From Paracidovorax wautersii (GTDB lineage Bacteria > Pseudomonadota > Gammaproteobacteria > Burkholderiales > Burkholderiaceae_C): a stretch of DNA of 64,000 nucleotides. Position numbers and translations under genes: made by a program. The stretch covers positions 38,220 through 102,219 of the forward strand of contig WNDQ01000007.1 in the NCBI GenBank assembly GCA_009912175.1. Reading direction: 5' to 3'. How positions within the stretch are numbered: position 1 is the first letter of the stretch; each line of letters begins with the position of its first letter. Below, piece by piece: positions 26,171 to 34,728 of this stretch. The notes below the pieces were generated by a model. It ran no database searches and had not been told where the DNA came from. It saw only the letters and a list, made by a program, of their open reading frames with translations.

Positions 26171-27058
26171 TCAGGCCCGTTTGCGGCTGACCAGATAGAC
26201 GCCGCCCAGCACCAGCGACGTGCCCGCCAGCAGCCAGGCATTGAAGGGCTCACCCAGAATCCAGATGCCCATCACGATGGTCGACAGCGGGCCGATCATG
26301 CCGATCTGCGCGGTGACCGCCGGCCCGATGCGCTCGATGGCCATCATCACCAGCAGCACCGGAACCACCGTGCAGACGCTGGCGTTGAGCAGCGACAGCC
26401 AGAGCACCTCGGGCTGTACCAGGGCCGCCGACAGCGGCCGCAGCACCGCGAACTGCAGGATGCAGAACACGCAGGCCACACTCGAGGCCAGCGAGCCCAG
26501 GCGCTTGACCATCTCGCCGCTGTGCACCAGGTAGACCGCATAGCTGACGGCACTGCCCAGCACCAGCGCCGTGCCGATCGCGGTGTTCCAGCCGTCGAAG
26601 GACAGCTCGTGGCCAAAGACCAGCAGCACGCCCGCGTAGCTCACGCCCATGGCCATCCACTGCACCGGGTGCGGGCGGCGCTTGTACAGCACCAGCCCGA
26701 GCAGCAGCACCAGCGTGGGGTTGAGGTACAGGATGAGCCGCTCCAGGCTGGCCGAGATGTAGGCCAAGCCCGCAAAGTCCAGGAAGCTGGCCAGGTAGTA
26801 GCCCGTCACGCCCAGCCAGTCGCCGCGGCCAAGCCGGGCCTGGCCTCGGCTGCCCCACCAGGCCATGAGCAGAAACACGGGCAGCGCCAGCAGCATGCGG
26901 TACATCAGCAGCGTGACGGCATCGACGCCGTAGCGGTAGGCCAGCTTGACGATGATGGCCTTGCCCGAGAAGGCGACCGAGCCGATCACGGCCATGAGCA
27001 GGCCGGCGGCCATGCCGCTGGCAGCCGGGTCACCGGCTTTCGTAGGGAGGGTATTCAT
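26171..27058 (-). CDS. EamA/DMT-family transporter
   Basis: A 295-residue inner-membrane protein with ten predicted hydrophobic segments in two EamA halves (for example IGSVAFSGKAIIVKLAYRYG near the start and IGMIGPLSTIVMGIWILGE near the end). DMT proteins export metabolites or amino acids; the substrate here is unknown. The basic tail VSRKRA fits a cytoplasmic C-terminus. It stands alone between the SDR gene and the hydratase gene, both also on the minus strand but with gaps of over 90 bases. Confidence 0.85.
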   Translation of the reverse strand: MNTLPTKAGDPAASGMAAGLLMAVIGSVAFSGKAIIVKLAYRYGVDAVTLLMYRMLLALPVFLLMAWWGSRGQARLGRGDWLGVTGYYLASFLDFAGLAYISASLERLILYLNPTLVLLLGLVLYKRRPHPVQWMAMGVSYAGVLLVFGHELSFDGWNTAIGTALVLGSAVSYAVYLVHSGEMVKRLGSLASSVACVFCILQFAVLRPLSAALVQPEVLWLSLLNASVCTVVPVLLVMMAIERIGPAVTAQIGMIGPLSTIVMGIWILGEPFNAWLLAGTSLVLGGVYLVSRKRA

Positions 27059-27197
27059 TGCGTTGTCGTCAGAGACCCGCCGCGCGATGCGGGCGAGCCT
27101 CCCACTGTCTCACGTCCGGGCCTGCCGCGCTATCGATCTGCGGCATTGCAGCGCACGCCGATCACGACGGGATCGGCGGCGGCCGGCAGGATGGGGA

Positions 27198-27977
27198 TCA
27201 GCCCACGCTGAGTTCGGCGCGGCCCACGCCGGGGAAGTCGGCCACGACGGCCGCGCCCGGCTGCACGAACTCGGTGCCCGTGCACGAGCCGGTCGTCACC
27301 CACTGGCCGGCCTTGAGCCCGCCCAGGCTGCGTGCGCCATCGTTGGCCAGCCACACCAGCAGACGGAAGGGATGGCCGGCTGAATTGCCGCCCACACGCT
27401 CGACCACCGCCCGGCCGTTGACGCGGATGGCCACCGGCTGCGTCAGCGGCGCGACGTTGCGGAAATCCGTGCGGCCCACCGTGCCCACCACCAGCGCGCC
27501 GTGATTGGCCTGGTCGGCCAGGCGGCTGAGCGCGTCCTGCTCGCCCCACTGCGCGTAGCGCGTGTCGCAGATCTCGATGCCCGCACGCACCGATCCCACG
27601 GCGGCCAGCACCTCGTCCTCGGTGTAGGGCAACGCGCGCGGCGGCAGGTCGGCCACGATCTCGTAGACCAGTTCGGCCTCGACGCCAATGACGTGGAAGG
27701 CCGCGGCGTTCAGCGCCACGGCCTCGCCCACGTGCACCGAATCGCGGGTCAGCGCCGCGCGCGACGGCGTGGCCGTGTCCGACGCGGCCCCGACCTTCCA
27801 GCCGGCGACCGCCCCACGCGCGCGCACCACCAGGTCCTGCACGGCATAGGCCTGCGGCTCGTCGGCCGGGCGCAGGAATTCGGGCAGAGTGAGCGGGCGC
27901 TGCGCCGGCGCAAGCCGGGCCGACGTCAGCACGGCAGCGGCGGATTCGGCGTCATAGGGGGCAAAAGACATGGGCAT
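27198..27977 (-). CDS. 2-oxopent-4-enoate hydratase / 4-oxalocrotonate decarboxylase-like protein
   Basis: A 259-residue MhpD/DmpH-type enzyme of the FAH superfamily. Metal ligands are expected in VIGVEAELVYEI (Glu-x-Glu, about 88-99), with WKVGAASD (about 60) and the phosphate-like loop SAGHPFRLLVWLAN further on. It acts in the lower meta-cleavage route, adding water to 2-hydroxypentadienoate or decarboxylating oxalocrotonate. No other meta-cleavage gene is adjacent, so it is an orphan. Start could also be 27971, two codons in. Confidence 0.78.
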   Translation of the reverse strand: MPMSFAPYDAESAAAVLTSARLAPAQRPLTLPEFLRPADEPQAYAVQDLVVRARGAVAGWKVGAASDTATPSRAALTRDSVHVGEAVALNAAAFHVIGVEAELVYEIVADLPPRALPYTEDEVLAAVGSVRAGIEICDTRYAQWGEQDALSRLADQANHGALVVGTVGRTDFRNVAPLTQPVAIRVNGRAVVERVGGNSAGHPFRLLVWLANDGARSLGGLKAGQWVTTGSCTGTEFVQPGAAVVADFPGVGRAELSVG

Positions 27978-28081
27978 CCTCGGGTAGGTCGTTCGTCATC
28001 ATCGGCCACGGCGCCCGCGCGTCCCCGGGGCGATGCAGCCATGAAGGCTGCCGCAGCCGGCCCACATTATGGAGGCGCCCC

Positions 28082-28118
28082 CTTTTTTTGTCGCCGGGCC
28101 GCCCCAAGACAAAAAAAG
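28082..28118. repeat. Perfect 11-bp inverted repeat around a short dispersed repeat
   Basis: CTTTTTTTGTC (28082-28092) and its exact complement (28108-28118) flank a 15-base GC loop. The stretch 28088-28106 (TTGTCGCCGGGCCGCCCCA) recurs exactly, in the opposite orientation, at 62399-62417, in the leader of ahcY. It lies in the 252-bp gap between the hydratase gene and the divergent DMT gene. The hairpin with T-tracts could end transcription in either direction or be a genomic repeat; nothing else is evident in the gap. Confidence 0.55.
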
Positions 28119-28229
28119 CGTCCCCGTGGGAGATCGTCCGGATTTCAGCCGCGCCCCCAAAGTTTGCGGACAATGCGGGGCCCGACCGCCGGCAAGCCGC
28201 ACGCGGTCTGCCTTGCCAAGACTTTCGAC

Positions 28230-29258
28230 ATGAATCCTTCCGCTCCTCCCCGCAGCCCGGTGACGACCGGCGCCATGACCCTGGGCGTGCTCTGCGGCCT
28301 GCTGGCCGGCGCCTTCTGGGGCCTGGTCTTTCTGGCGCCCACGCTGCTGCCGGCCTTCTCTCCCTGGGAGCTGTCGGTGGGCCGCTATGTCTGCTACGGG
28401 CTGATCGCCCTGGTGTTCCTGGCGCCCACGCTGCGCAGCACGCTGGCGCGCATCGACCGCCACGACCTGGCGGCCATGGTGCGCCAGGCGCTGGCGGGCA
28501 ACATCGTCTACTACGTCCTGCTGGCCTACGGCGTGCAGCTGGCCGGCATCGCGCCGACCTCGCTCATCATCGGGCTGCTGCCGCTGGTGGTCACCTTCAT
28601 GGGCCGCGCCGACCACGGCGCCATGCCGATCAAGACCCTGGCCTGGCCGCTGCTGACCGTGGCCTTGGGCATCGCCTTCATCAACATCGACCTGTTCCTG
28701 CACAGCGCCAGCGACCCCGGGCGCAGCACCGTGCAAAGCGCCATCGGCGTGGTCTGCGCGACCGTGGCCCTGCTGTGCTGGTCGTGGTACACGGTCGACA
28801 ACACACGCTACCTGCAGCGCCACAACAAGTTCACGGGCGGCCAGTGGTCGGCGCTGTACGGGCTGGCCAGCGGCGTCATCGCGCTGGTGATCGGCGCGGT
28901 CGGCCTGGCGCTGTTCGGTGATCGCATCACGGGCGAGGCCGCCCAGGCTTCGGGCCGCGACTGGACGCTGTTCTGGCTGGTCAACGCCGGCCTGGCGCTG
29001 GGCGCCTCGATGATCGGCAACCAGCTCTGGAACATCGCCAGCCGCCGCGTGCCGGTCACGCTGTCAGGCCAGCTCATCATCTCCGAGACGCTGTTCGCCC
29101 TGCTCTACGGCTTCGTCTACGGCCAGCAGTGGCCGCGCCTGCTCGAAGGCCTGGCGATCGCGCTGCTGGTCGTCGGCGTGGCCTGGGCGGTGCGCCGCCA
29201 CGCCGTGGCGCGCCCGGCTGAAGCGGCAAAAGTGCCGCTCGAAGGCGCCCATCAATAA
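28230..29258 (+). CDS. EamA/DMT-family transporter
   Basis: A 342-residue membrane protein with about ten hydrophobic segments, including MTLGVLCGLLAGAFWGLVFL at the start and LLEGLAIALLVVGVAWAVRR at the end. The loop of about 30 residues in the middle (LFLHSASDPGRSTVQSAIG) is longer than usual. Probably an exporter of unknown substrate. The ATG at 28230 is chosen because it begins the hydrophilic lead MNPSAPPRSP before the first helix. It ends before a stem-loop repeat and the convergent Crp-type gene. Confidence 0.83.
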   Translation: MNPSAPPRSPVTTGAMTLGVLCGLLAGAFWGLVFLAPTLLPAFSPWELSVGRYVCYGLIALVFLAPTLRSTLARIDRHDLAAMVRQALAGNIVYYVLLAYGVQLAGIAPTSLIIGLLPLVVTFMGRADHGAMPIKTLAWPLLTVALGIAFINIDLFLHSASDPGRSTVQSAIGVVCATVALLCWSWYTVDNTRYLQRHNKFTGGQWSALYGLASGVIALVIGAVGLALFGDRITGEAAQASGRDWTLFWLVNAGLALGASMIGNQLWNIASRRVPVTLSGQLIISETLFALLYGFVYGQQWPRLLEGLAIALLVVGVAWAVRRHAVARPAEAAKVPLEGAHQ

Positions 29259-29335
29259 ACCAGTGCCAACGGTGCATGGAACACCATGGACCGATCCCAG
29301 TGACAGCGTGGCCGGGCTTTGCCTAGCCGGTGCTG

Positions 29336-29380
29336 TCGCCCCCCAGTGGGGGGAGGCGCCGCAGGCGCTTCGGGGGGCGT
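29336..29380. terminator. GC-rich stem-loop between convergent genes
   Basis: CCCCCCAGTGGGGGG forms a tight hairpin, and the flanking GTCGCC and GGGGGGCG bases can extend a larger structure. It sits between the DMT gene (plus) and the Crp-type gene (minus), whose 3' ends face each other. Similar C-run/G-run hairpins with a GCGCCGCAGGCGC core are common between genes of Comamonadaceae as far as I know. A two-way terminator is likely, though there is no T-tract. Confidence 0.45.
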
Positions 29381-30169
29381 TTAACCTTTCCCGCGCGTTT
29401 CGTGCAGCAGGTGCTGCAGGCGCGCGACGTCGGCCACCACCAGCGCCTGCTTGCCGTCGCGCGCCAGCACGCCCTGGCGCTGCAGCCACGACAGCTCGCG
29501 CGTGACCTGCTCGCGGTTGGCGCCCACGTAGTTGGCCAGCACCTGGTGGCGCGGCGCGGGCTCGATGCGGGCCTGGTTGGCCTGCACGCCGGCGCGGTGC
29601 AACAGGCGCAGCAAGGCTGCCAGCACGCGGCCGCGCACCGTCATGGTGCTGAGCTCGACGATGTGTTCGGTCAGCCGCCGCACGGCCTGCGCCATCTCGC
29701 GCATGACGGCCAGGTTGAAGTCGGGATCGTCGCGCAGCAGCGCCTGGAAGTCCTCCACGGCGAGCTGGGCGATCAGGCTGGGCTGCAGCGTCACCGCCTC
29801 GACCGATTCGCCGCATTCGGGCCCCAGCAGGGTGGGCACGGCACCGAAGCTGTCGCCCTCGCCCATGACCTGGAAGGCCACCTGCCGGCCGCCGCGCTCG
29901 TACGAGGTGAGCAGCACACGCCCGCTGGCCACCACGCAGAATCCCGCGGTGCAGGGATGGGGAATGGTGTAGCCGGCCTCGTAGTGGTGCCAGGTGCAGG
30001 TCTGCGCCAGCGCCTGCAGGCGGGCCTCGGACAGGTCCTTGAGCACACCGGCGCGGCGCAGCGTCTGCAGCGAAACAGCCGGGCGAGGCTGCCGTCCGGG
30101 CTCGGTGAAAGTGGCGGATTCGAGAGAGGTCGTCATCGAAGAGGGCATGCGCGGGCTGGGCTCACGCAC
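29381..30169 (-). CDS. Crp/Fnr-family transcriptional regulator
   Basis: A 262-residue regulator. The cyclic-nucleotide-like barrel is at about 40-150 (GYTIPHPCTAGFCVVASGRV, then FQVMGEGDSFGAVP) and the helix-turn-helix at about 200-225 (LANYVGANREQVTRELSWLQ). There is no N-terminal Fnr cysteine cluster, so it is not an iron-sulfur oxygen sensor. Cysteines near 58 and 71 are present. It stands alone; targets are not visible here. Starts at 30139 or 30124 (shorter by 10 or 15 residues) are possible. Confidence 0.83.
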   Translation of the reverse strand: MREPSPRMPSSMTTSLESATFTEPGRQPRPAVSLQTLRRAGVLKDLSEARLQALAQTCTWHHYEAGYTIPHPCTAGFCVVASGRVLLTSYERGGRQVAFQVMGEGDSFGAVPTLLGPECGESVEAVTLQPSLIAQLAVEDFQALLRDDPDFNLAVMREMAQAVRRLTEHIVELSTMTVRGRVLAALLRLLHRAGVQANQARIEPAPRHQVLANYVGANREQVTRELSWLQRQGVLARDGKQALVVADVARLQHLLHETRGKG

Positions 30170-30234
30170 GATACCCCTGAAACGATGACCCCGCGAGGCC
30201 GGGGCCTATCGCCCGCCGCTCACCGCCTGCCGCT

Positions 30235-31206
30235 CTAGTCGCCGCGGATGCCGCGCTCGCGGATGAGCTGGCCGAAGCGCTGGGTGAACTCGGCCGCCGT
30301 CATGGGGGCGGGCGCGCCGCCCATGGCAACCATGCGCTCGCGGAAATCGGGACTGGCGACAATGCGGTTGATCTCGTCGTGCAGCCGCGAAACGACGGCC
30401 GCGGGCGTGCCGGCCGGCGCGTAGACGCCGAAGTAGGTGTCGGCGTCGAAGCCCTTGAGACCGGCTTCGTCCAGCGTGGGCACGTCCTTGAATTCCTCGG
30501 AGCGGTGCAGGCTGCCCACGGCCAGCAGGCGCAGGCCGCCCGCGCGCACGTGCTGCAGGCCGATGCCGGGGTCGAACAGGTACTGGATCTGTCCGCCCAG
30601 CAAGTCCTGCAGCGCCGGCGCCGCGCCCCGATAGGGCACGTGGGTGGAGACCACGCCCGTGGCCTGGTTGAACATTTCGCCGGCCAGGTGGGGCGAACTG
30701 CCGTTGCCGGGCGAACCGTAGGCCAACCGGCCCGGGTTGGCCTTGGCGTAGGCGATGAAGTCGCGCGCCGTGCGGGCCGGGAAATCGGGCTTGACCATGA
30801 GGTAGACCATCACACGCGCGGCCGAGGCCACGGGCACCAGGTCCTTGGCCGGATCGAACGACATGGGGTGGTAGATGGCCGGGTTGATCGAGACCATGCC
30901 GCCCGAGCTCATGAGCAGCGTATAGCCGTCGGGCTGGGCGCGCGCCACCGCCTCGCCGCCGACGTTGCCGCCCGCGCCCGAGCGGTTCTCGATGACCACC
31001 GGCTGGCCGAGCGCCTGCTGCAACGGCACGCCCAGGGCGCGCGCGATCTGGTCGGCCGCGCCGCCGGGCGCGAAGTTGACGACCAGCTTGACCGGCTTGT
31101 CCGGGTAGGCGCCAGCGGCCTGCGCCGGCAGCGCCACGGCGGCCAGGCCGGCGCAGGCCATCAGCGCGGCCAGGCCCTGGCGCCAGGTGTGGAAAGAAAA
31201 AGGCAT
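30235..31206 (-). CDS. Bug-family tripartite tricarboxylate transporter substrate-binding protein
   Basis: A 323-residue receptor with a Sec signal of about 30 residues (LAALMACAGLAAVALPAQAA). The Bug pattern follows: KLVVNFAPGGAADQIARALG, NRSGAGGNVGGEAVARAQPD and YGSPGNGSSPHLAGEMF. It is encoded 46 bases after the TPP-enzyme gene on the same strand and shares a promoter region with it, opposite a LysR gene. It probably binds an aromatic 2-oxo- or hydroxy-acid such as mandelate or benzoylformate; that link is inference from context. Confidence 0.9.
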   Translation of the reverse strand: MPFSFHTWRQGLAALMACAGLAAVALPAQAAGAYPDKPVKLVVNFAPGGAADQIARALGVPLQQALGQPVVIENRSGAGGNVGGEAVARAQPDGYTLLMSSGGMVSINPAIYHPMSFDPAKDLVPVASAARVMVYLMVKPDFPARTARDFIAYAKANPGRLAYGSPGNGSSPHLAGEMFNQATGVVSTHVPYRGAAPALQDLLGGQIQYLFDPGIGLQHVRAGGLRLLAVGSLHRSEEFKDVPTLDEAGLKGFDADTYFGVYAPAGTPAAVVSRLHDEINRIVASPDFRERMVAMGGAPAPMTAAEFTQRFGQLIRERGIRGD

Positions 31207-31252
31207 GTCGTTTGTCTCCGTTGTTGTCGTGGAAAAGATCGCGGCCGCGTGT

Positions 31253-32737
31253 TCAATCGCCCATCAGCTCGACCAGCAAGGGGCCGTCGCCCCGCAGCGC
31301 CTGGCGCAGCGTGTCGGCCAGTTCGCGGGCGTCGCTCACGCGCACACCCGCGCAGCCCATGCCGCGCGCTAGCGCCACGAAGTCCAGGCCCGGCAGTTCG
31401 GTGCCGGCCGGCTTTTCATCCGGGGCGAAGCCGAAGACCGACGCGAAGTCCTGCAAGGCCGCATAACGCCGGTTGTTGAGGATGACGAAGGTCACCGGCA
31501 GGCCCAGGTGCTGCGCGGTCCAGACCGCCTGGGGCGAGTACATGGCCGAGCCGTCGCCCACCAGCGCGATCACGCGCCGGCCCGGCCGCCCCAGCGCCAT
31601 GCCCACGGCCGCCGGCATGCCGTGGCCCAGGCCTCCGCTGGCCATGGTGTAGAAGCTGCCGCTGCGCTCGAAGCGCAGGTGCTGCTGCAGCAGGCCGCGC
31701 GCGCCGGGCGCTTCTTCCACCACGATGGCGTCATCGCCCATCACGGCCTGCAGGGTCTGCAGGGCAAAGGCGGTACTCATCGGGCTGCCCGGCCCGGCCT
31801 CGGGCGGCGCCGCGCGGCGCGGCGGCGCGGGCCGCTCGGGGCGCGCGGGCCGCGCCAGCAGCCCTTGCAGCGCCAGGTGCAGGCTGCCCACGGCGGCCGT
31901 TCCCAGGGGTGCCCAGGCCGCTTGCTGCGGGTCGTCGACGGCCAACGCCAGTTCGGCGCCTTCGGGAACGTGCGGGCCCCGGCCTTCGACGTGGTAGGTG
32001 AAGGCCGGCGCGCCCAGCACGAGGATGAAGTCGTGGCCCGCCAGGTTCGCCACGATGCGCTCGCACATGGCCGGCAGGAAGCCGCCGAACAGCGGGTGCG
32101 ATTCGGGGAAGGCATTGCGCGGGCTCATGGGCGCCGTCCACACACGCGCCTGGTGGCGCTCGGCCAGAGCGATCAGCGCATCCCAGCCGCCGTCGCGCTC
32201 GACCCAGCCGCCGGGCTCGCAGGGCTGGTCCCAGTCATCAGCCGGCACGGACACCAGCACCGGCCCGCACGGCGGCGTCATGGCGATGTAGTAGGCGCGC
32301 GCCATGGCCAGCGGCACGTCCTGCGCACGCGCGGGCTCGCAGCTCCACTTGACGTAGGGCTTGGCCAGTTCGCTGGCCTGCATGGAATACAGGAAGGGAT
32401 CGAAAGGCAGGATGGAACGCGCCTGCTGGCCCGCGGTGATCAGCAGCGGCGTCTGGTTCTTGAAGGCCGTGAAGATGTTGCCCATGGCATTGCCCACGCC
32501 CGCGGCCGAGTGCAGGTTGATACAGGCCGCCCCGCGCGTGGCCTGCGCCCAGCCATCGGCCATGCCCACCACCGCGGCTTCCTGCAGGCCGAGCACGTAG
32601 CGGAAATCGGCGGGGAAGTTGCGGAACATCGGCAGCTCGGTCGAGCCAGGGTTGCCGAAGATGGTGGTCATGCCAAAAGAGCGCAGCAGGTGCAGCACGT
32701 TGTCGCGCACCGTGGGGGAAGCAAGGGGGTCGGTCAT
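31253..32737 (-). CDS. Thiamine-diphosphate enzyme, benzoylformate decarboxylase-like, with a short middle domain
   Basis: A 494-residue ThDP protein. N-terminal FGNPGSTELPMFRNFP and the catalytic Glu in VLGLQEAAVVGMADG match benzoylformate decarboxylase (MdlC). The C-terminal ThDP/Mg site GDGSAMYSPQAVWTAQ with NN in VILNNRRYAALQ is intact. Relatives are about 528 residues; here the stretch between DDWDQPCEPGG and GGWDALIALAERH lacks some 30-35 residues that begin the middle domain. It would decarboxylate an aryl 2-oxoacid to an aldehyde. Encoded with a Bug receptor, divergent from a LysR gene. Confidence 0.78.
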   Translation of the reverse strand: MTDPLASPTVRDNVLHLLRSFGMTTIFGNPGSTELPMFRNFPADFRYVLGLQEAAVVGMADGWAQATRGAACINLHSAAGVGNAMGNIFTAFKNQTPLLITAGQQARSILPFDPFLYSMQASELAKPYVKWSCEPARAQDVPLAMARAYYIAMTPPCGPVLVSVPADDWDQPCEPGGWVERDGGWDALIALAERHQARVWTAPMSPRNAFPESHPLFGGFLPAMCERIVANLAGHDFILVLGAPAFTYHVEGRGPHVPEGAELALAVDDPQQAAWAPLGTAAVGSLHLALQGLLARPARPERPAPPRRAAPPEAGPGSPMSTAFALQTLQAVMGDDAIVVEEAPGARGLLQQHLRFERSGSFYTMASGGLGHGMPAAVGMALGRPGRRVIALVGDGSAMYSPQAVWTAQHLGLPVTFVILNNRRYAALQDFASVFGFAPDEKPAGTELPGLDFVALARGMGCAGVRVSDARELADTLRQALRGDGPLLVELMGD

Positions 32738-32821
32738 GTCGTGGAAGGCCGCACGGCCTGAAAGTGGTCTTCACTTCGCAGTATTCCGGCCCCCTTTTCA
32801 TGCGCCAATAAAATCATCGAC

Positions 32822-32832
32822 ATAAGTCTTAT
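32822..32832. promoter_or_regulatory. LysR-type operator candidate
   Basis: ATAAGTCTTAT is a perfect palindrome around a central T, in an AT-rich patch 33 bases before the LysR start and between divergent genes. LysR proteins recognise such T-N11-A-like dyads near their own promoter. It is the clearest dyad in the 128-bp gap. Confidence 0.5.
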
Positions 32833-32865
32833 TAGATTGACGCATACCAAAACGACGGTGGAGAC

Positions 32866-33795
32866 ATGCACCTCAACGACCTCGACCTCAACCTGCTGCG
32901 GCTGTTCGACGCCGTCTACCGCGCCCGCAACGTCAGCCGCGCGGCCGAGCTGCTGGGCCTGACCCAGCCCGCCGCCAACCAGGGCCTGGCCCGGCTGCGG
33001 CACACACTGGGCGACGCTCTGTTCGTGCGCAGCGCCGGTGGCATGGCGCCCACGCCGCGCGCCCACCGGCTCGCGCAGGCGGTGCAGGCCGCCATCGCCA
33101 CGCTGGAGGCCGCGCTGGGCGAAGCCGACCACTTCGACCCCGCCACCGCACGCATGGACCTGCGGCTGCACCTGAGCGACATCGGCGAGGCGCGTTTCCT
33201 GCCCGCCCTGATGCGCGCACTGCGCCAGCAGGTGCCGGGCCTGCGCGTGCACAGCCGCGCGCTGGCGCACGAGGACATCGCGCTGGCGCTGGACAGCGGC
33301 ACGCTGGACCTGGCCATTGGCTTTCTGCCGTCGGTGCACGAGACGCTGCGCGTGCCGCTGCTGGAGGACCGCTACATCGTGCTGGTGCGCGCGGACCACC
33401 CGCTGCTGGCCCATGGCCAGCGCAAGAACGAAAGCGAGGCCGACGGCGAAGGCGGCGTGGATCTGCGCGCGCTCGAATACGTGGCCGTGCGCAGCCACTC
33501 GGACACGCTGCGCATCCTGCAGCTGCTGCGCCTGGACGAGCGCGTGCGGCTGACCGCCTCGCACTTCCTGGCGCTGCCGCCCATCGTGCGCACGACCGAC
33601 CTGGGCGTGATCATGCCGCTGGAGATCGCGCGCGAATTCGCCGCCGCGGGCGGCTACGCGCTGGTGCGCCCGCGCATGCCGCTGCAGGACTTCACCGTCT
33701 CGCTGCACTGGAGCCGGCGTTTCGACGCTGATCCGGCCCATCGCTGGCTGCGCACGCTGGTGGTGGACCTGTTCGGCGCGCGAGCGCCCGCCTGA
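32866..33795 (+). CDS. LysR-family transcriptional regulator (NahR/NodD-like)
   Basis: A 309-residue regulator. The N-terminal helix-turn-helix has NVSRAAELLGLTQPAANQGL (about 24-43), and the effector domain (about 95-300) has MDLRLHLSDIGEARFLP and a DTLRILQLLRLDERV segment, as in the NahR/NodD subgroup that senses aromatic inducers. It is divergent from the TPP-enzyme and Bug genes and probably activates them. GGTGGAGAC lies before the ATG. Confidence 0.9.
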   Translation: MHLNDLDLNLLRLFDAVYRARNVSRAAELLGLTQPAANQGLARLRHTLGDALFVRSAGGMAPTPRAHRLAQAVQAAIATLEAALGEADHFDPATARMDLRLHLSDIGEARFLPALMRALRQQVPGLRVHSRALAHEDIALALDSGTLDLAIGFLPSVHETLRVPLLEDRYIVLVRADHPLLAHGQRKNESEADGEGGVDLRALEYVAVRSHSDTLRILQLLRLDERVRLTASHFLALPPIVRTTDLGVIMPLEIAREFAAAGGYALVRPRMPLQDFTVSLHWSRRFDADPAHRWLRTLVVDLFGARAPA

Positions 33796-33951
33796 TCGGG
33801 GTTATCCCGCTGCGCCGCCTCCTGCGGCCAAGCCAGCCTCACAATGCCGCTGGAGCTGGCCGGCCGCCCATCCCACACGGCATGGAAGTTGCACGCGGCC
33901 CGTCCACGTCCTGGATCTTTCTCTTCACCATCACCCGTTCGGTTTTCCATC

Positions 33952-34728
33952 ATGCGACTGTTCGTTCGACTCGCCTGCGGCCTGGCCGCCTGTGCCACCG
34001 CCCTCTCCAGTGCCTTTGCCGGTCCGCGCCTGGACCAGATCATGGACAGCAAGACGCTGCGCGTGGGCACGCCCGGCGACTACCGGCCCTTTGCCATCAA
34101 GACCGCCGCCGGCGGCTACGAAGGGCACGACATCGACGTGATCGAGAAGATGGCCAAGGAACTGGGCGTGACCGTCCAGTACGTGCCCACCTCCTGGCCC
34201 AACCTGCTGGCCGATCTGCAGGCCAACAAGTTCGACGTGGCCGTGGGCGGCATCACACGCAACGCCACGCGCCTGCGCAGGATCGACATGCTGCCCGGCT
34301 ACGCGCCCTTCGGTAAAGTCGCGCTGGTGCAGACGGCCGACCAGGCCAAGTACCAGTCGCTGGCCGACCTCAACCGCCCCGGCGTGCGCGTGATCAAGAA
34401 CCCGGGCGGCACCAACGAAGCCTTCGTGCTGGCCAACCTGACACAGGCCCAGGTCAGCACGCACGACAAGAACGCCGAGATCCCCGGCCTGATCGCCGCC
34501 GGCCAGGGCGACGTGATGATCACCGAGACTTACGAAGCGCTCTACTACGCCCACGCCGACGCGCGCCTGACCGCCAAGTTCATCGACAACCCGCTCACAC
34601 CCAAGAGCTACCTGGGTTTCATGCTGCCGGTCGACGATGCCGACTACACCCGCGTGATGAACTACGCCTGGGACCTGATCGACAAGCGCGGCGGCCTGCA
34701 GGAAGCGGCCACGCGCTGGCTCAAGTAG
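33952..34728 (+). CDS. Periplasmic binding protein, PheC (cyclohexadienyl dehydratase)-like
   Basis: A 258-residue secreted protein with a signal of about 23 residues (ACATALSSAFAG). The body has LRVGTPGDYRPFAIKTAAGG, VPTSWPNLLADLQANKFDVA and IKNPGGTNEAFV, all close to my memory of PheC, the periplasmic dehydratase that makes phenylpyruvate or phenylalanine, and also to amino-acid ABC receptors. No permease or ATPase gene is next to it, which favours either an enzyme or an orphan receptor. Its 3' end overlaps the convergent kinase frame by 8 bases. Start at 33952 puts the signal peptide at the N-terminus. Confidence 0.75.
   Translation: MRLFVRLACGLAACATALSSAFAGPRLDQIMDSKTLRVGTPGDYRPFAIKTAAGGYEGHDIDVIEKMAKELGVTVQYVPTSWPNLLADLQANKFDVAVGGITRNATRLRRIDMLPGYAPFGKVALVQTADQAKYQSLADLNRPGVRVIKNPGGTNEAFVLANLTQAQVSTHDKNAEIPGLIAAGQGDVMITETYEALYYAHADARLTAKFIDNPLTPKSYLGFMLPVDDADYTRVMNYAWDLIDKRGGLQEAATRWLK

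Noticed and set aside
28082..28118. The T-rich inverted repeat as an origin or attachment site
   Set aside because: There is no integrase, no DnaA box cluster and no phage gene nearby. A hairpin or dispersed repeat is the simpler explanation.
29259..29335. A possible small gene after the DMT transporter gene
   Set aside because: No frame longer than a few codons has a ribosome site, and the area leads straight into the GC-rich hairpin.
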